Below, in pieces: positions 1 through 8,472 of a stretch of 64,000 nt of DNA. The stretch comes from Acidovorax sp. A1169 (GTDB taxonomy: Bacteria > Pseudomonadota > Gammaproteobacteria > Burkholderiales > Burkholderiaceae_C): positions 124,001 to 188,000 of the forward strand of contig NZ_JAUZDX010000013.1 in the NCBI RefSeq assembly GCF_030704685.1, given 5' to 3'. Position numbers and translations under genes: made by a program. Every line of letters starts with the position of its first letter. Position 1 is the stretch's first letter. The notes beneath the pieces were generated by a model, which saw nothing but the letters and a program-made list of their open reading frames with translations, had not been told where the DNA came from and ran no database searches.

Positions 1-968
1 ACTATTGGCTGTGCCATGTGCGCGGCAGGCTCGCTCACCATCGCAAGCTCAGGCCCCCCTTGCGCCGCTGGTGGGTTCGCGCGCTCGGCCCCGCCCAGGG
101 CGCGATCAGGCGGCAGGTCGGAAGGCACGGACAAGTAGTCCTCAGGCAACGCAGAAGCCTGTTCGGCATGCACTGGTGGCATTGGCGTGGTGTGCTGCTC
201 CCCAACCACTGGCACATCGGCCTTGTGTACTCCATACTGGGCCGGCGCTCCCTTTCCGCCGCGCAAGCCGCCCACCGTGCCGGCATGGGCACCGAACAGG
301 GCGCCGGCTGCGAAGTCATCCACATACTGGGCGCCAGTTCCTTCCCTGAAAGGCGCTCTGCCAGCGCCCAACTCTTCAGGCACACGCTGCACAGCCTCGG
401 TCCCTCCCTGCACGGCCATCTGGATGCCCACGGACTTGCCCAGGCGTTCCAGCGCGTTGCCTTTGAATGTGTGGGTGCTCAGGGCGTTCAGGCCTATCCG
501 GTCCGCCAGTGTGTCGATGGCGGTGGAGACCGTGGCACCGGCCAGCATCGCGGGCAGATTGAGCGCCTTGCCGGTTCTGCGCGCCTCTTCAACCGCTTCA
601 CCATAGACAGAACCAAAGGTCTGCACCGTGCTGTTCAACGCAATGCCGACCGCCTCGCCCAGCGCCTTCTTGCCCACGGTGTTCGCGATCAGGCCGCCCA
701 TGCCGGCCGAAAGAATGGTGGTTGCATGCCCGCGTTCATTGGGCGATGCAGCACTGGCGCCAAGGCCTGTACCGGGCGGGGTACCGGCGTCCGGCTACCC
801 AAGCAACAGGCGAGCCCTGTCCGCACTGCCAGGCGACACCAACACGCGATCAACTATCTGGATCAGTTCAGCCGTGCCGATACCTGCCCGTTGCAGGCGC
901 GAAATGGTGGCTGCCGGATTGTCGCCAGCTACCGCCCGCAAGCCCCTGTCCAACAATGTGAGGCGCAA
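1..968 (-). pseudogene. Decayed fragment of a module-bearing polyvalent/toxin-type protein, running off the left edge
   Basis: Read leftwards, one continuous frame carries a copy of the roughly 50-residue module (about 968-798; key stretch AGDNPAATISRLQRAGIGTA, then RVLVSP and ARLLLG). An in-frame TAG follows at 797-795, and then a long Gly/Ala-rich helical segment (IANTVGKKALGEAVGIALNS; GTEAVQRVPEELGAG) that reaches the window edge without a stop. The helical part resembles the segment at the start of the 62.7 kb protein and the middle of the 31.1 kb protein. No start codon or ribosome site lies upstream of the module, and the nonsense codon separates the two halves, so this is most simply a 5'-truncated, nonsense-interrupted relative of the loci at 31-48 kb and 61-64 kb. 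The part left of 699 could still be translated from an internal ATG. Confidence 0.6.
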
Positions 969-1053
969 TGCTGCGGGGCGGCCTGGAGCGCACAGGCCTG
1001 TGCAGCATCGGTTTCTGCGGCTCCGCCGCCCACACCCGCCCCGACCGCTTCGA

Positions 1054-1314
1054 CTATCGCCGCAGCAATTCTGCAACCAGGGCGAGCAACGTCACTGCCG
1101 CGAACAACGCATAGACCGCCACGACGGCTTTGGCCCAGCGATCCCCGGCCTTGGAGCGGCTCCAGATCACTGCGATCGAGTAAGGGATTTTTCTGGCGGC
1201 ACAGTAGAGCGCTGGCGCCAGAAGTCCTGTTGCCAAAAGCGGCAGATAGGCCATGGGCAGCAGTGGATGGATACCGTAGAAGAACTGGAAGAGTATCTGC
1301 AAGAAAACGCTCAC
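1054..1314 (-). CDS. Small two-helix membrane protein, unknown function
   Basis: This 86-residue frame starts at GTG (1314), with an in-frame ATG alternative at 1254. It has two strongly hydrophobic stretches (about residues 14-36 and 64-82) separated by a short basic loop (SRSKAGDRWAKA), and ends in ELLRR. I do not recognise the family. It lies just upstream, on the same strand, of the decayed toxin-type fragment at the left edge. Small membrane proteins next to such loci can be immunity proteins, but nothing here proves that. No clear ribosome-binding site is visible, so the start is uncertain. Confidence 0.45.
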   Translation of the reverse strand: MSVFLQILFQFFYGIHPLLPMAYLPLLATGLLAPALYCAARKIPYSIAVIWSRSKAGDRWAKAVVAVYALFAAVTLLALVAELLRR

Positions 1315-1425
1315 TCAATGTCGATGGGAAAAGCCGAAGGGGCATCCGGGCGGGCGCTCGGTCGCCGAAAAGCGGCAAGGCAGCTGTTTGCACGAACCCT
1401 CAAGCGCCGTCACGCCGTCGCCTCT

Positions 1426-1938
1426 TCACCACAGCACCCCGATCAGCGCAAACGCCCCGCCCAGCACGAACATGGTCTGGAACAGCATGCTGCGCAGCTT
1501 TTCGTCGGCGCTTTCGCCGGACCACGACTCCACGCCCGTGAGCTGGATCACCGAGCCCCAGGTGGCGAAGATGGCGCCCAGGGCAGCCAGGACCTTGCCC
1601 ATGTCGTCCGGAAAAACCAGCTCCAGCGGCCGGCCCAGGCCCGAGTACATGATGACCAGCAGCATGAACACCCCCACGATGGCCAGGCCCGAGCGCCAGA
1701 ACTGGGTGCGCGTGCGCAGCAGGCGCGCGAGCGATGCCTGGCGCATGGCCTCCAGCTCGGTGCCGGTGCTCCATGCGCCCGCGTTGTAGCGCGCCAGCTG
1801 GTCAGCGGGCTGGATGATGATGGCCAGGTCATGCGCGGCCGCCATGTCGGCGAAGCGCTGGCGGCTGAACAGAAACGCCCACAACGTCGGAAAGGTACTG
1901 AGACGCTTGGGCACCACGGGGGGCACCGGGGACGGCAT
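1426..1938 (-). CDS. Membrane protein of unknown function
   Basis: A protein of about 170 residues from ATG 1938 (MPSPVPPVVPKRL). The N-terminal half is soluble (FSRQRFADMAAAHDLAIIIQ). Then come a hydrophobic segment (SGLAIVGVFMLLVIMYSGLG), a second one with a Trp (VLAALGAIFATWGSVIQL), and a third at the C-terminus (MLFQTMFVLGGAFALIGVLW). Three membrane spans are likely. The frame stays open upstream, but only into the inverted-repeat element whose end lies two bases before this ATG, so the element has replaced the native promoter or leader, or at least abuts it. Product family not recognised. Confidence 0.6.
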   Translation of the reverse strand: MPSPVPPVVPKRLSTFPTLWAFLFSRQRFADMAAAHDLAIIIQPADQLARYNAGAWSTGTELEAMRQASLARLLRTRTQFWRSGLAIVGVFMLLVIMYSGLGRPLELVFPDDMGKVLAALGAIFATWGSVIQLTGVESWSGESADEKLRSMLFQTMFVLGGAFALIGVLW

Positions 1939-1939
1939 G

Positions 1940-2104
1940 CTAGTGTTCTGAGTTGGAAGTTCGTTGAAGAAAGAAATCTGCCGAAATCGCTGCCAAGCTA
2001 GGCGCAAAGCGCAGACATGCCGGGCGCATGGCGAGCATTTGCAACGACGCATGGCGGGGATTGTCGGTAGATTTATTCAACGAATTTCTAACCCGGAACA
2101 CTAG
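1940..2104. mobile_element. MITE-like element with terminal inverted repeats bounded by CTAG
   Basis: The left end reads CTAGTGTTCTGAGTTGGAAG (1940-1959) and continues TTCGTTGAA. The reverse complement of the right end (2104 upward) reads CTAGTGTTCCGGGTTAGAAA and then TTCGTTGAA. The arms agree at nearly all of about 30 positions and remain alignable for about 45. The element is 165 bp with no transposase frame, so it is non-autonomous. CTAG at both boundaries fits insertion into TA by an IS630/mariner-type transposase (family knowledge; the assignment is inference). It occupies most of the gene-poor stretch 1939-2314; no gene is seen in the remainder (2105-2314). Confidence 0.6.
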
Positions 2105-2314
2105 TGTCCGCCCTCTTTCGCGCTGGCAGCAGCAGCCCATGCACGGCGCCGTGCGAGGGTGCGGTGCAACGGTGCGTGAAGTGGGAAATGCGATCTACTG
2201 CCATCCCCGGATCATAGGGGCAGGTGGCACAGGTGCAATGAATCAATGACCGGCATGGTCCCGGCGGCGAACTGTGGTGCCTTTCGGAATGGGGTTGGCA
2301 GGCAGTGGGTGCCC

Positions 2315-3154
2315 TCACCCGGCATTGATCCACAGCATGGGGTCAAGTTGCCGGTCGAGGAGTTCGCCCACCCCCATGCGGGCCGAGACACGCCGCAGAC
2401 GCTCGTTCTGGTGCAGATTTTTTCGGGTCAGCCCGAACACATTCACCCCCACGAAGCCGAAGGGCGGAAGGAAGTAGTGGTCGGCCAGAAAGCCCTCGTG
2501 GTCAAAGCCGAAGTTCTTCGTGAAGTCGCGTGCATGGCCGTTGTCCTCGTACACATACGAGGTCAGCTTGTGGAGCTTGGCGACCGAGAAGGCAAAGCGC
2601 AGCACCAGCAGGCTGGCAGCCATGATGGTGCTGGCAGCCACCTCCCCGGGGAAGCCCAGCGAGACCTCGGCCCGGGCGTTGTCCCGGCTGTAGCCCGACA
2701 GCGAGGCCAGGCCAACCGGGCGCTGGCGGCTGTCCAGCACCGTCCAGTGGATGGTGCCCGAGTCTTCGAAATGCGACAGATAGGAGTTGCCCAGTGCCCG
2801 CGCAAGATCGCCGCGCCAGGGCTTTTGCCGGTTGTACAGGGTGGTGAAGGTGTTCTGCTCGAATGCTTCGCGAAAGAACGCGGCATCACTCGGGCCCGAT
2901 TTGACGAGGCTGGCGTGCCGCGACGCCTGGGGCTCCCACCACTGCGCGGCATACCGCTGGCCGTACTGGATCCAGCCGAGCAACTGCGCCTGGTCCAGCC
3001 GGGCGTGGTTGTCGGCCAGGAACTGCCGCAGCAGCAGGCGGACGCTGGCAGACCCCGTCTGCCTGAGCGCGGCCTCCAGCGCGGGGACCAGTACCTGGCC
3101 CTGATCATGTTCCGCCGGGAGGCTGCTGCCGGGCACCTGCATGTCCGGCGTCAA
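2315..3154 (-). CDS. GNAT-family N-acetyltransferase
   Basis: 279 residues from a TTG start that overlaps the stop of the RTX gene (TTGA, 3154-3151), so it is probably translationally coupled. The C-terminal half has the GNAT layout: a strand with WTVLDSRQRPVGLASLSGYS, a strand pair AEVSLGFPGE, a helix with STIMAASLLVLRFAFSVAKL, then HKLTSYVYEDNGHARDFTKN and FGFDHEGFL, the usual N..A..F.K.GF.xEG signature. The N-terminal 100 residues are not recognised. Coupling to a type I-secreted protein suggests it may modify that protein or act in the same surface process; this is inference only. The closest known parallel is HlyC-type acylation of RTX toxins, but HlyC motifs are not seen. Confidence 0.75.
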   Translation of the reverse strand: MTPDMQVPGSSLPAEHDQGQVLVPALEAALRQTGSASVRLLLRQFLADNHARLDQAQLLGWIQYGQRYAAQWWEPQASRHASLVKSGPSDAAFFREAFEQNTFTTLYNRQKPWRGDLARALGNSYLSHFEDSGTIHWTVLDSRQRPVGLASLSGYSRDNARAEVSLGFPGEVAASTIMAASLLVLRFAFSVAKLHKLTSYVYEDNGHARDFTKNFGFDHEGFLADHYFLPPFGFVGVNVFGLTRKNLHQNERLRRVSARMGVGELLDRQLDPMLWINAG

Positions 3155-4773
3155 AGCGCCATCAGCAAGCCGGTCGATGCGTACTGCGAGAAGTTGATGG
3201 ACGTACCCACCAGCTCCAGCTGCGCCACGCCCGACAGGAAGGTGGCCTGCGTGTAGGCGCCGCTGGTGATCAGCGATTCGAATGTGGCCACGGTGGCACT
3301 GTCGGCCGTGGCCCCGGTGACCGACTTGTAGACCAGGGAGACGAGCTGGGCGTTCGTAGAGCCACCCGCGAGCGCGGCGATGTAGCCCGAATCGATGAGG
3401 TAGGAGCTGACCTCCGTGAGCGAGAAGCCCTGGTCCAGCAGGGGCAGGATGTTGTTGGCGATCAGCCCGCCATCCTTGAGGCCAGGAGCCCCCTTGACGG
3501 TGTAGGCCAGCAGGGCGGCATTCTTGCCAGCCTGCCCGTTGCCCAGGTCGAACGCAACGTACTCCTTGTTGGTCCTGAAACGCTCGACATCGGTCAGGAT
3601 GTTCGTGTTGTCGGCGGTGACGATGGAGGTGGCGCCATCGGCGCGCTTGGTGACCGTGCCCACGGCGTTGCCAGAATAGATCACCGTGTCGGTACCCGCG
3701 CCGCCGTTGATGGTCTTGACACCCTTGCCCGAGGCAATGAAATCATTGCCACCCCCGGCACTGATGGTGTCGGTCCCCTTGCCGGTGGACAGGTAGTCGC
3801 CCTCCAGCGAGCCGCCCAGGTTGTCGTGCCCGTCGGTACCCACCATGGAGGGATTCGGCGCGCCCTTGAGCGCACGCAGCTCGGCCGTCGAAATGATCCG
3901 GTCGGAAAACCGATAGAGCTCGAAGTTCTTGGTGACGTCGACACCATCGCTGCCGGAAGCACTGTGTTCTATGGTGACGACGTTCGTATCGCGGTCCACC
4001 CTCACGTTGTATGCGCTGAGGGCGCCGGTGAAGATGGCGGTGTCGATGCCGGCGCCGCCGTCCAGGCTGTCATTGCCCTTGCCACCAGTGATGAAGTCAT
4101 TGCCCTCGTTGCCGGCAATGGTGTCATTGCCTTTGCCGCCCTTGATCACATCCGCACGCGCCAGGCCAACAAGGCTTTCGGCATTGTCCGTGCCGGTGAT
4201 GGCATTGGCCGTCGCCGACGTAGGCACGGGAATGGTGATGGGGCTCGGCGCGGGCGATGGCACGGGAGCGGGAGCGGGAGCAGGGGCCGGAGCTGGGGCG
4301 GGTGCAGGCGCGGCCACAGCGGTGCCTACATCCTCGTACACCTGAAGCGTGTAGAAGGTGTAGTAGGTGCCCTGATTCCAGCTGGCAGAGACATAGAAGT
4401 CACCGGAGTACGGTGCCGTCCAATCGAAGATGGTGTCGCTCTCGTAGTAGGCCCCGTCACTCATCCGCATGGAGGCCAGGTCGTCCCCCTCGCTGTTGGC
4501 GACAATGATGTTGCCGCTCTTGTCGGCGATCTTGAGCAGATAGGGGTCGAAGTACGAAGAACTATTGAAGGTGTAGTTTGCACCTTCGCGCGCAGTGAAG
4601 CGGTACGTATCGTGCAGCAGCGCATATTTATCGGTGCCAGCAACCAACGCACTGTTGTCCCAGGTCACTCCCGCTACTGTCGGTGTGTAGGGCGTGAGCC
4701 TCAAAACCCCGGCAGAGGCCATTTCAGAAGCCGTGAGGTCCGGCAGATAGTCCAGTGTCTGGTAAGCAGCCAT
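3151..4773 (-). CDS. RTX-type calcium-binding secreted protein with PPC-like N-terminus and DUF4214-like tail
   Basis: 540 residues; ATG 4773 is preceded by AAGGA at good spacing. No Sec signal is seen, as expected for type I secretion. Residues about 45-145 resemble a bacterial pre-peptidase C-terminal domain (TFNSSSYFDPYLLKIADKSG). A linker of repeated AP follows (residues about 153-175). RTX nonapeptides come next (GGKGNDTIAG, NEGNDFITG, GKGNDSLDGG, later GTDTISAGGGNDFIAS). The last 130 residues resemble the DUF4214-type tail common in RTX proteins and shared with the metalloprotease at 58.0-59.5 kb (ALLAYTVKGAPGLKDGGLIA; final QYASTGLLMAL). Likely a surface or released protein, possibly an adhesin; no catalytic motif seen. 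No type I transporter genes lie in the window. Confidence 0.8.
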   Translation of the reverse strand: MAAYQTLDYLPDLTASEMASAGVLRLTPYTPTVAGVTWDNSALVAGTDKYALLHDTYRFTAREGANYTFNSSSYFDPYLLKIADKSGNIIVANSEGDDLASMRMSDGAYYESDTIFDWTAPYSGDFYVSASWNQGTYYTFYTLQVYEDVGTAVAAPAPAPAPAPAPAPAPVPSPAPSPITIPVPTSATANAITGTDNAESLVGLARADVIKGGKGNDTIAGNEGNDFITGGKGNDSLDGGAGIDTAIFTGALSAYNVRVDRDTNVVTIEHSASGSDGVDVTKNFELYRFSDRIISTAELRALKGAPNPSMVGTDGHDNLGGSLEGDYLSTGKGTDTISAGGGNDFIASGKGVKTINGGAGTDTVIYSGNAVGTVTKRADGATSIVTADNTNILTDVERFRTNKEYVAFDLGNGQAGKNAALLAYTVKGAPGLKDGGLIANNILPLLDQGFSLTEVSSYLIDSGYIAALAGGSTNAQLVSLVYKSVTGATADSATVATFESLITSGAYTQATFLSGVAQLELVGTSINFSQYASTGLLMAL

Positions 4774-5023
4774 CGAGTTTTTTTCCTTGATTATTGGTGA
4801 GCTGACAATCGACGATTGCCCGGTTTGGCATCGGATAGGTGCACCGCCGACGCAAAGGCCCTCCCAGGCCCCGCGGCGACTCTATCCGAAATGCCTTCAT
4901 TCGTAAAATTTTGTAATGCCATTCGGTGCTGGACGGAAATGGCCCATTGGGGTGCGGCATTGGTCGCAGCACGTTGCAGCCGATTGCCGACTGCCCAAAG
5001 CTCACGGCGCAATCCGCAGCACC

Positions 5024-5818
5024 TCACTTCGCCAGCAGCCTGGCCTTGAGGTTCTGGAATTCCAGCTCGGTAATGGTGCCATCGGCCTTGAGCCTGGCGA
5101 GCTTTTGCAGCTCATCCGCCACCAGGCCCTGGGTTGCGGAGCCCGACGCCGTGGGGGGTACCGAAGCTGGCGCGGGCACTGCCGCCGGAGCGCTCACCCG
5201 GCGGTACTTCGCAGCCTCCACGCCGGCCTGGGCCACCAGGTCGTTCACCACCTGCGCATCGATCTCGATCGGGGTGGGGTTGGCGCCCAGGCCCGACAGC
5301 TGTATGCGCAGGGGCTGCGTGCGGGCACGCTCCACGGCGGCGGGCGTAAGGTCGATGAAGATTTCTTCCGCGTAGGAGCAGCCGCTGCGGCACGACACCA
5401 CCCGTGCGCCCAGGCGGCCAAGCTTGAGGCCCTCGCCCGCATCCGTCTGCGCCACGGACAGCGCCTTCCATGAGCTTGCGCGGTAGATCTCGTAGTAGTG
5501 CACGTAGAAGTCGACGTCGCCCGTGGCCTTGCTCACCAGAGCCGACAGTGTCCAGCGCCGCACATCCATCGCACCGGCTTCGCGGCTGACGGGCTGCGCC
5601 TCCAGCTTGGCGAAGCGGTAAAAATCGCCGGTACCCGGCTGGAGGGCTCCGCGCTTCTTGGCCGCCGCGTCCTTCACGCTGCCGCCGAGCGGCGGTGCAG
5701 GCGTATCGGAAAACACGCCCCGGTTCATGGCCTCCATGTTCTGAGCCTGCTGGGCAAAGGCCGCAGCGGCGCACAGCGCCATGGTGGCCACGGCCAGATT
5801 TCTTGCAAGTCCCTGCAT
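5024..5818 (-). CDS. Secreted protein with C-terminal SHOCT domain
   Basis: 264 residues. ATG 5818 (MQGLARNLAVATMALCAAAA, cleavage after AFAQ) is preferred over the longer upstream frame because AGGGAG lies just before it and a signal peptide follows directly. The middle has many Tyr/Phe (DFYVHYYEIYRASSWKAL) and two close Cys (VVSCRSGCSYAEE). A Pro/Ala linker leads to a C-terminal SHOCT module (residues about 232-262: ELQKLARLKADGTITELEFQ, then KARLLAK), a short helical hairpin usually found at the ends of bacterial proteins. The body is an uncharacterised periplasmic or envelope protein. It is flanked by 250 bases to the RTX gene and stands alone. Confidence 0.75.
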   Translation of the reverse strand: MQGLARNLAVATMALCAAAAFAQQAQNMEAMNRGVFSDTPAPPLGGSVKDAAAKKRGALQPGTGDFYRFAKLEAQPVSREAGAMDVRRWTLSALVSKATGDVDFYVHYYEIYRASSWKALSVAQTDAGEGLKLGRLGARVVSCRSGCSYAEEIFIDLTPAAVERARTQPLRIQLSGLGANPTPIEIDAQVVNDLVAQAGVEAAKYRRVSAPAAVPAPASVPPTASGSATQGLVADELQKLARLKADGTITELEFQNLKARLLAK

Positions 5819-5991
5819 GGGTCTCCCTCTCGACTTTGTTGTGTGGGCCCGGCTCTCACCAGGCAGCCGCATGATCATAGAACCTGCCTACAGCAACGCC
5901 ACAGATGCCGCGGCGGATGACACAGGCGCCCAAAGGACAACGGGCCTACCCGCGCAGGGCCGATGCAGAGGCAACCCCGCCTTGCCCGGCA

Positions 5992-6975
5992 TCACACCCC
6001 GGCGCCCACGCCTGGCGCCATTTCCACCGAATAGAACACCCGCCGCAGCTCCGCATCGTCCGACTGCACACTGGCCTGCACCTGCTCGGCAAAGTGCGCC
6101 AGAAAGCGCTGTGCAGCGAGCGACGGGGTTTCGTTGCTGCGGCGGATGATGCCCACGGTGCGCGGGGCGAACTGCTCGCGCAGTTGCAGCGCCACCATGC
6201 TGCCGCGCAGCGACGCGGTCTCGGCCAGCGGCCAGGGGCAGAAGGTGAGCATGTCGGTCTTTTGCACCAGGGTCAGCATCAGCGAGGCCGACTGCGCCAG
6301 GTGGATGTGGTGGCGCGGCACGGCGGCGCCGTGCTGGGTGAAGAGCTGGTCCATCAATTCTCGTTCACCACCGGGGCCGAAGTTGAGCACCCAGTCATCG
6401 CCCAGCAATTCGTGGATGGACGATGCGCCCGCACGCGGGTGACCGGCACGGGCCATCACGGTGGCCTCGTAGGTAAAGAGCGGCGTGGACTGCAGGCCCA
6501 GCATCTCGTCGGGCGCCGCGATGCGGCCGATCATCAGGTCCAGGCTGCCCTCGCGCAACTTGGGGTAGGCCAGGGCCGAGAAGCCGTCGAACAGCTCCAG
6601 CTGCACATGCGGCATCTCGGCGCGAAACGGGGGCAGCACGCGCGCCAGCAGGGTCTGTGCCACCCAGGGGGTGATGCCGATGGAAAGGCGCTGGGGCGCG
6701 CCCGCGTCGCGGTGGCGGGCCAGGTCCTGTTCGGCCTGGTGCATTTGCTCGAGGATGCGCTGGGCATGCTGCACCAGGTCGCGCCCGGCAGGCGTGAGAC
6801 CGATGCCGCCACTGTGCCGGGTGAACAGCGCCAGCTGGCAGTCTGCCTCCAGCTCGCGCATGCCCTGGGTCACGGCCGCCTGCGTCACGCCCAGCGCACG
6901 CGCCGCCGCGCGGATGCTGCCGTGCGCAGCCACCGCAGCAATGTAGCGCATCTGGTGCAGTTTCATGCTGGCCAT
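5992..6975 (-). CDS. LysR-family transcriptional regulator
   Basis: About 327 residues from ATG 6975 (MASMKLHQMRYIAAVAAHGS); the Met three codons later (6966) is an equal alternative. The first 60 residues are the winged helix-turn-helix (AAARALGVTQAAVTQGMREL), followed by a coiled linker and the periplasmic-binding-like effector domain (residues about 95-300). It is divergent from the M20 amidohydrolase gene at 7144 with about 170 bases between them, the classic LysR arrangement. It probably controls the amidohydrolase and the Bug receptor behind it in response to an unknown ligand, and itself by autorepression. The target assignment is inference from position. Confidence 0.9.
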   Translation of the reverse strand: MASMKLHQMRYIAAVAAHGSIRAAARALGVTQAAVTQGMRELEADCQLALFTRHSGGIGLTPAGRDLVQHAQRILEQMHQAEQDLARHRDAGAPQRLSIGITPWVAQTLLARVLPPFRAEMPHVQLELFDGFSALAYPKLREGSLDLMIGRIAAPDEMLGLQSTPLFTYEATVMARAGHPRAGASSIHELLGDDWVLNFGPGGERELMDQLFTQHGAAVPRHHIHLAQSASLMLTLVQKTDMLTFCPWPLAETASLRGSMVALQLREQFAPRTVGIIRRSNETPSLAAQRFLAHFAEQVQASVQSDDAELRRVFYSVEMAPGVGAGV

Positions 6976-7143
6976 TATGGGTGCCCGCAGGCCCCGGCCG
7001 CTCTTGCAGCCCTGCCCCAGCACAACCCAGTGACAACAGCAAGACAAGCACCGCCATGCGGTGCAAGGCAACCCCTGTCTGCCACCGGGAGGGTGCGGTT
7101 TCTAGACTTTGCCTGCATACCGCACACCACACCAAGAACCGCC

Positions 7144-8412
7144 ATGAACCAGGTCACCGAACGAGACAACGAACAACAACAGCAGCCGCACCAGCACGCC
7201 CATGCGCACGGCAGCGCCTGGCCCGCCGACCCCGTGCTGCCTGGCATCCGCGCCATCGAGGCAGAGATGGTGGCGCTGCGCCATCACATCCATGCGCATC
7301 CCGAGCTGGCGTTTGAAGAATTCGCCACCGGCGACCTGGTGGCAGGGCGCCTGGCCGAGTGGGGCTACACGGTGCACCGGGGCCTGGGTGGCACCGGCGT
7401 AGTGGGCACGCTGCGCCTGGGCAGCAGCGCGCGCGTGCTGGGCCTGCGCGCCGACATGGACGCCCTGCCCATCCACGAGGAAACCGGCCTGCCCTACGCC
7501 AGCACCCACCAGGGCAAGATGCACGCCTGCGGGCATGATGGGCACACCGCCATCCTGCTGGCCGCGGCGCGCCACCTGGCAAAGGAGCGCAGCTTCGACG
7601 GCACGCTGCACCTCATCTTCCAGCCTGCCGAAGAGGGTCTGGGCGGCGGCCGCAAGATGATCGAGGACGGCCTGTTCGAGCAATTCCCCTGCGACGCCAT
7701 CTTCGCCCTGCACAACATGCCCGGACACCCAGTGGGCACCTTCGGCTTCATGGGCGGGCCGTTCATGGCCTCGTCGGACTCGGTCACCATCACCGTCAAG
7801 GGCCGGGGTGGCCACGGCTCCGCCCCGCACCTGGCGGCCGACCCGGTGGTGGCGGCCGCGCACATCGTGCTGGCGCTGCAGACCATCGTCTCGCGCAATG
7901 TGGACCCGCGCGAGATGGCCGTCATCTCCGTGGGCGCCATCCACGGCGGCGATGCGCCCAACGTGATCCCCGGCAGCGTGCTCATGCGCCTGACGGTGCG
8001 CGCCTACCGCCCCGAGATCCGCGCCATGCTGCGCGAGCGCATCACCGCACTGGTACAGGCCCAGGCTGCCACGCTGGGCGTGCAGGCCGAGGTGGACTAC
8101 CACTGGCGCTACCCGGCCCTGGTGAACGACGTGGCCAGCACCGACTTTGCACGCCAGGTCGCGCTCGACTGGCTGGGCGAGGACGGCCTCATGCCCAACC
8201 TGCAGCCCCTGACCGGCAGCGAAGACTTCTCCTTCATGCTGGAGCAGTGCCCCGGCAGCTACCTCATCGTGGGCAACGGCGTGGGTGATGCGCATGGCAG
8301 CGGCGGCTGCATGGTGCACAACCCCGGCTACGACTTCAACGACGCCTGCCTGCCGCTGGCGTCGACCTACTGGGTCAAGCTGACCGAGCGCTTCCTGGCA
8401 GCGCCGGCCTGA
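7144..8412 (+). CDS. M20 family amidohydrolase (hippurate hydrolase/aminoacylase-like)
   Basis: 422 residues. The peptidase M20D pattern is complete: ALRHHIHAHPELAFEEFAT near the start, the metal site ADMDALPIHEETG and HACGHDGHTA (residues about 105-140), FQPAEEGLGGG with the catalytic Glu pair, ALHNMPGHPVGTFGF, the dimerisation region GRGGHGSAPHLAADP, and the late GSEDFSFMLE. The family hydrolyses N-acyl or N-benzoyl amino acids with two metal ions. The extra Gln/His-rich N-terminus (QQQQPHQHAHAHG) is unusual and could bind metal. The Bug receptor gene follows 60 bases later and a LysR gene is divergent, suggesting uptake and hydrolysis of one N-acylated carboxylate. Substrate unknown. Confidence 0.9.
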   Translation: MNQVTERDNEQQQQPHQHAHAHGSAWPADPVLPGIRAIEAEMVALRHHIHAHPELAFEEFATGDLVAGRLAEWGYTVHRGLGGTGVVGTLRLGSSARVLGLRADMDALPIHEETGLPYASTHQGKMHACGHDGHTAILLAAARHLAKERSFDGTLHLIFQPAEEGLGGGRKMIEDGLFEQFPCDAIFALHNMPGHPVGTFGFMGGPFMASSDSVTITVKGRGGHGSAPHLAADPVVAAAHIVLALQTIVSRNVDPREMAVISVGAIHGGDAPNVIPGSVLMRLTVRAYRPEIRAMLRERITALVQAQAATLGVQAEVDYHWRYPALVNDVASTDFARQVALDWLGEDGLMPNLQPLTGSEDFSFMLEQCPGSYLIVGNGVGDAHGSGGCMVHNPGYDFNDACLPLASTYWVKLTERFLAAPA

Positions 8413-8472
8413 TCCCTGCTTGCCCCGCCCCCTTACCCTGTTCGCAACCCTTCACCTCCACGGCCCCCGACC

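Noticed and set aside
2246-3256. Long plus-strand open frame opposite the GNAT gene
   Set aside because: Antisense shadow in GC-rich DNA; composition is unlike protein, while the minus strand carries clear GNAT motifs.
4260-4320. AP-repeat tract as a DNA tandem repeat of interest
   Set aside because: It encodes an ordinary Ala/Pro linker in the RTX protein, like the one at 58.70-58.87 kb in the protease.
5905-7140. Open plus-strand extension in front of the M20 amidohydrolase
   Set aside because: It is antisense to the LysR gene and rich in His, Gln and Arg; the family start fits ATG 7144.
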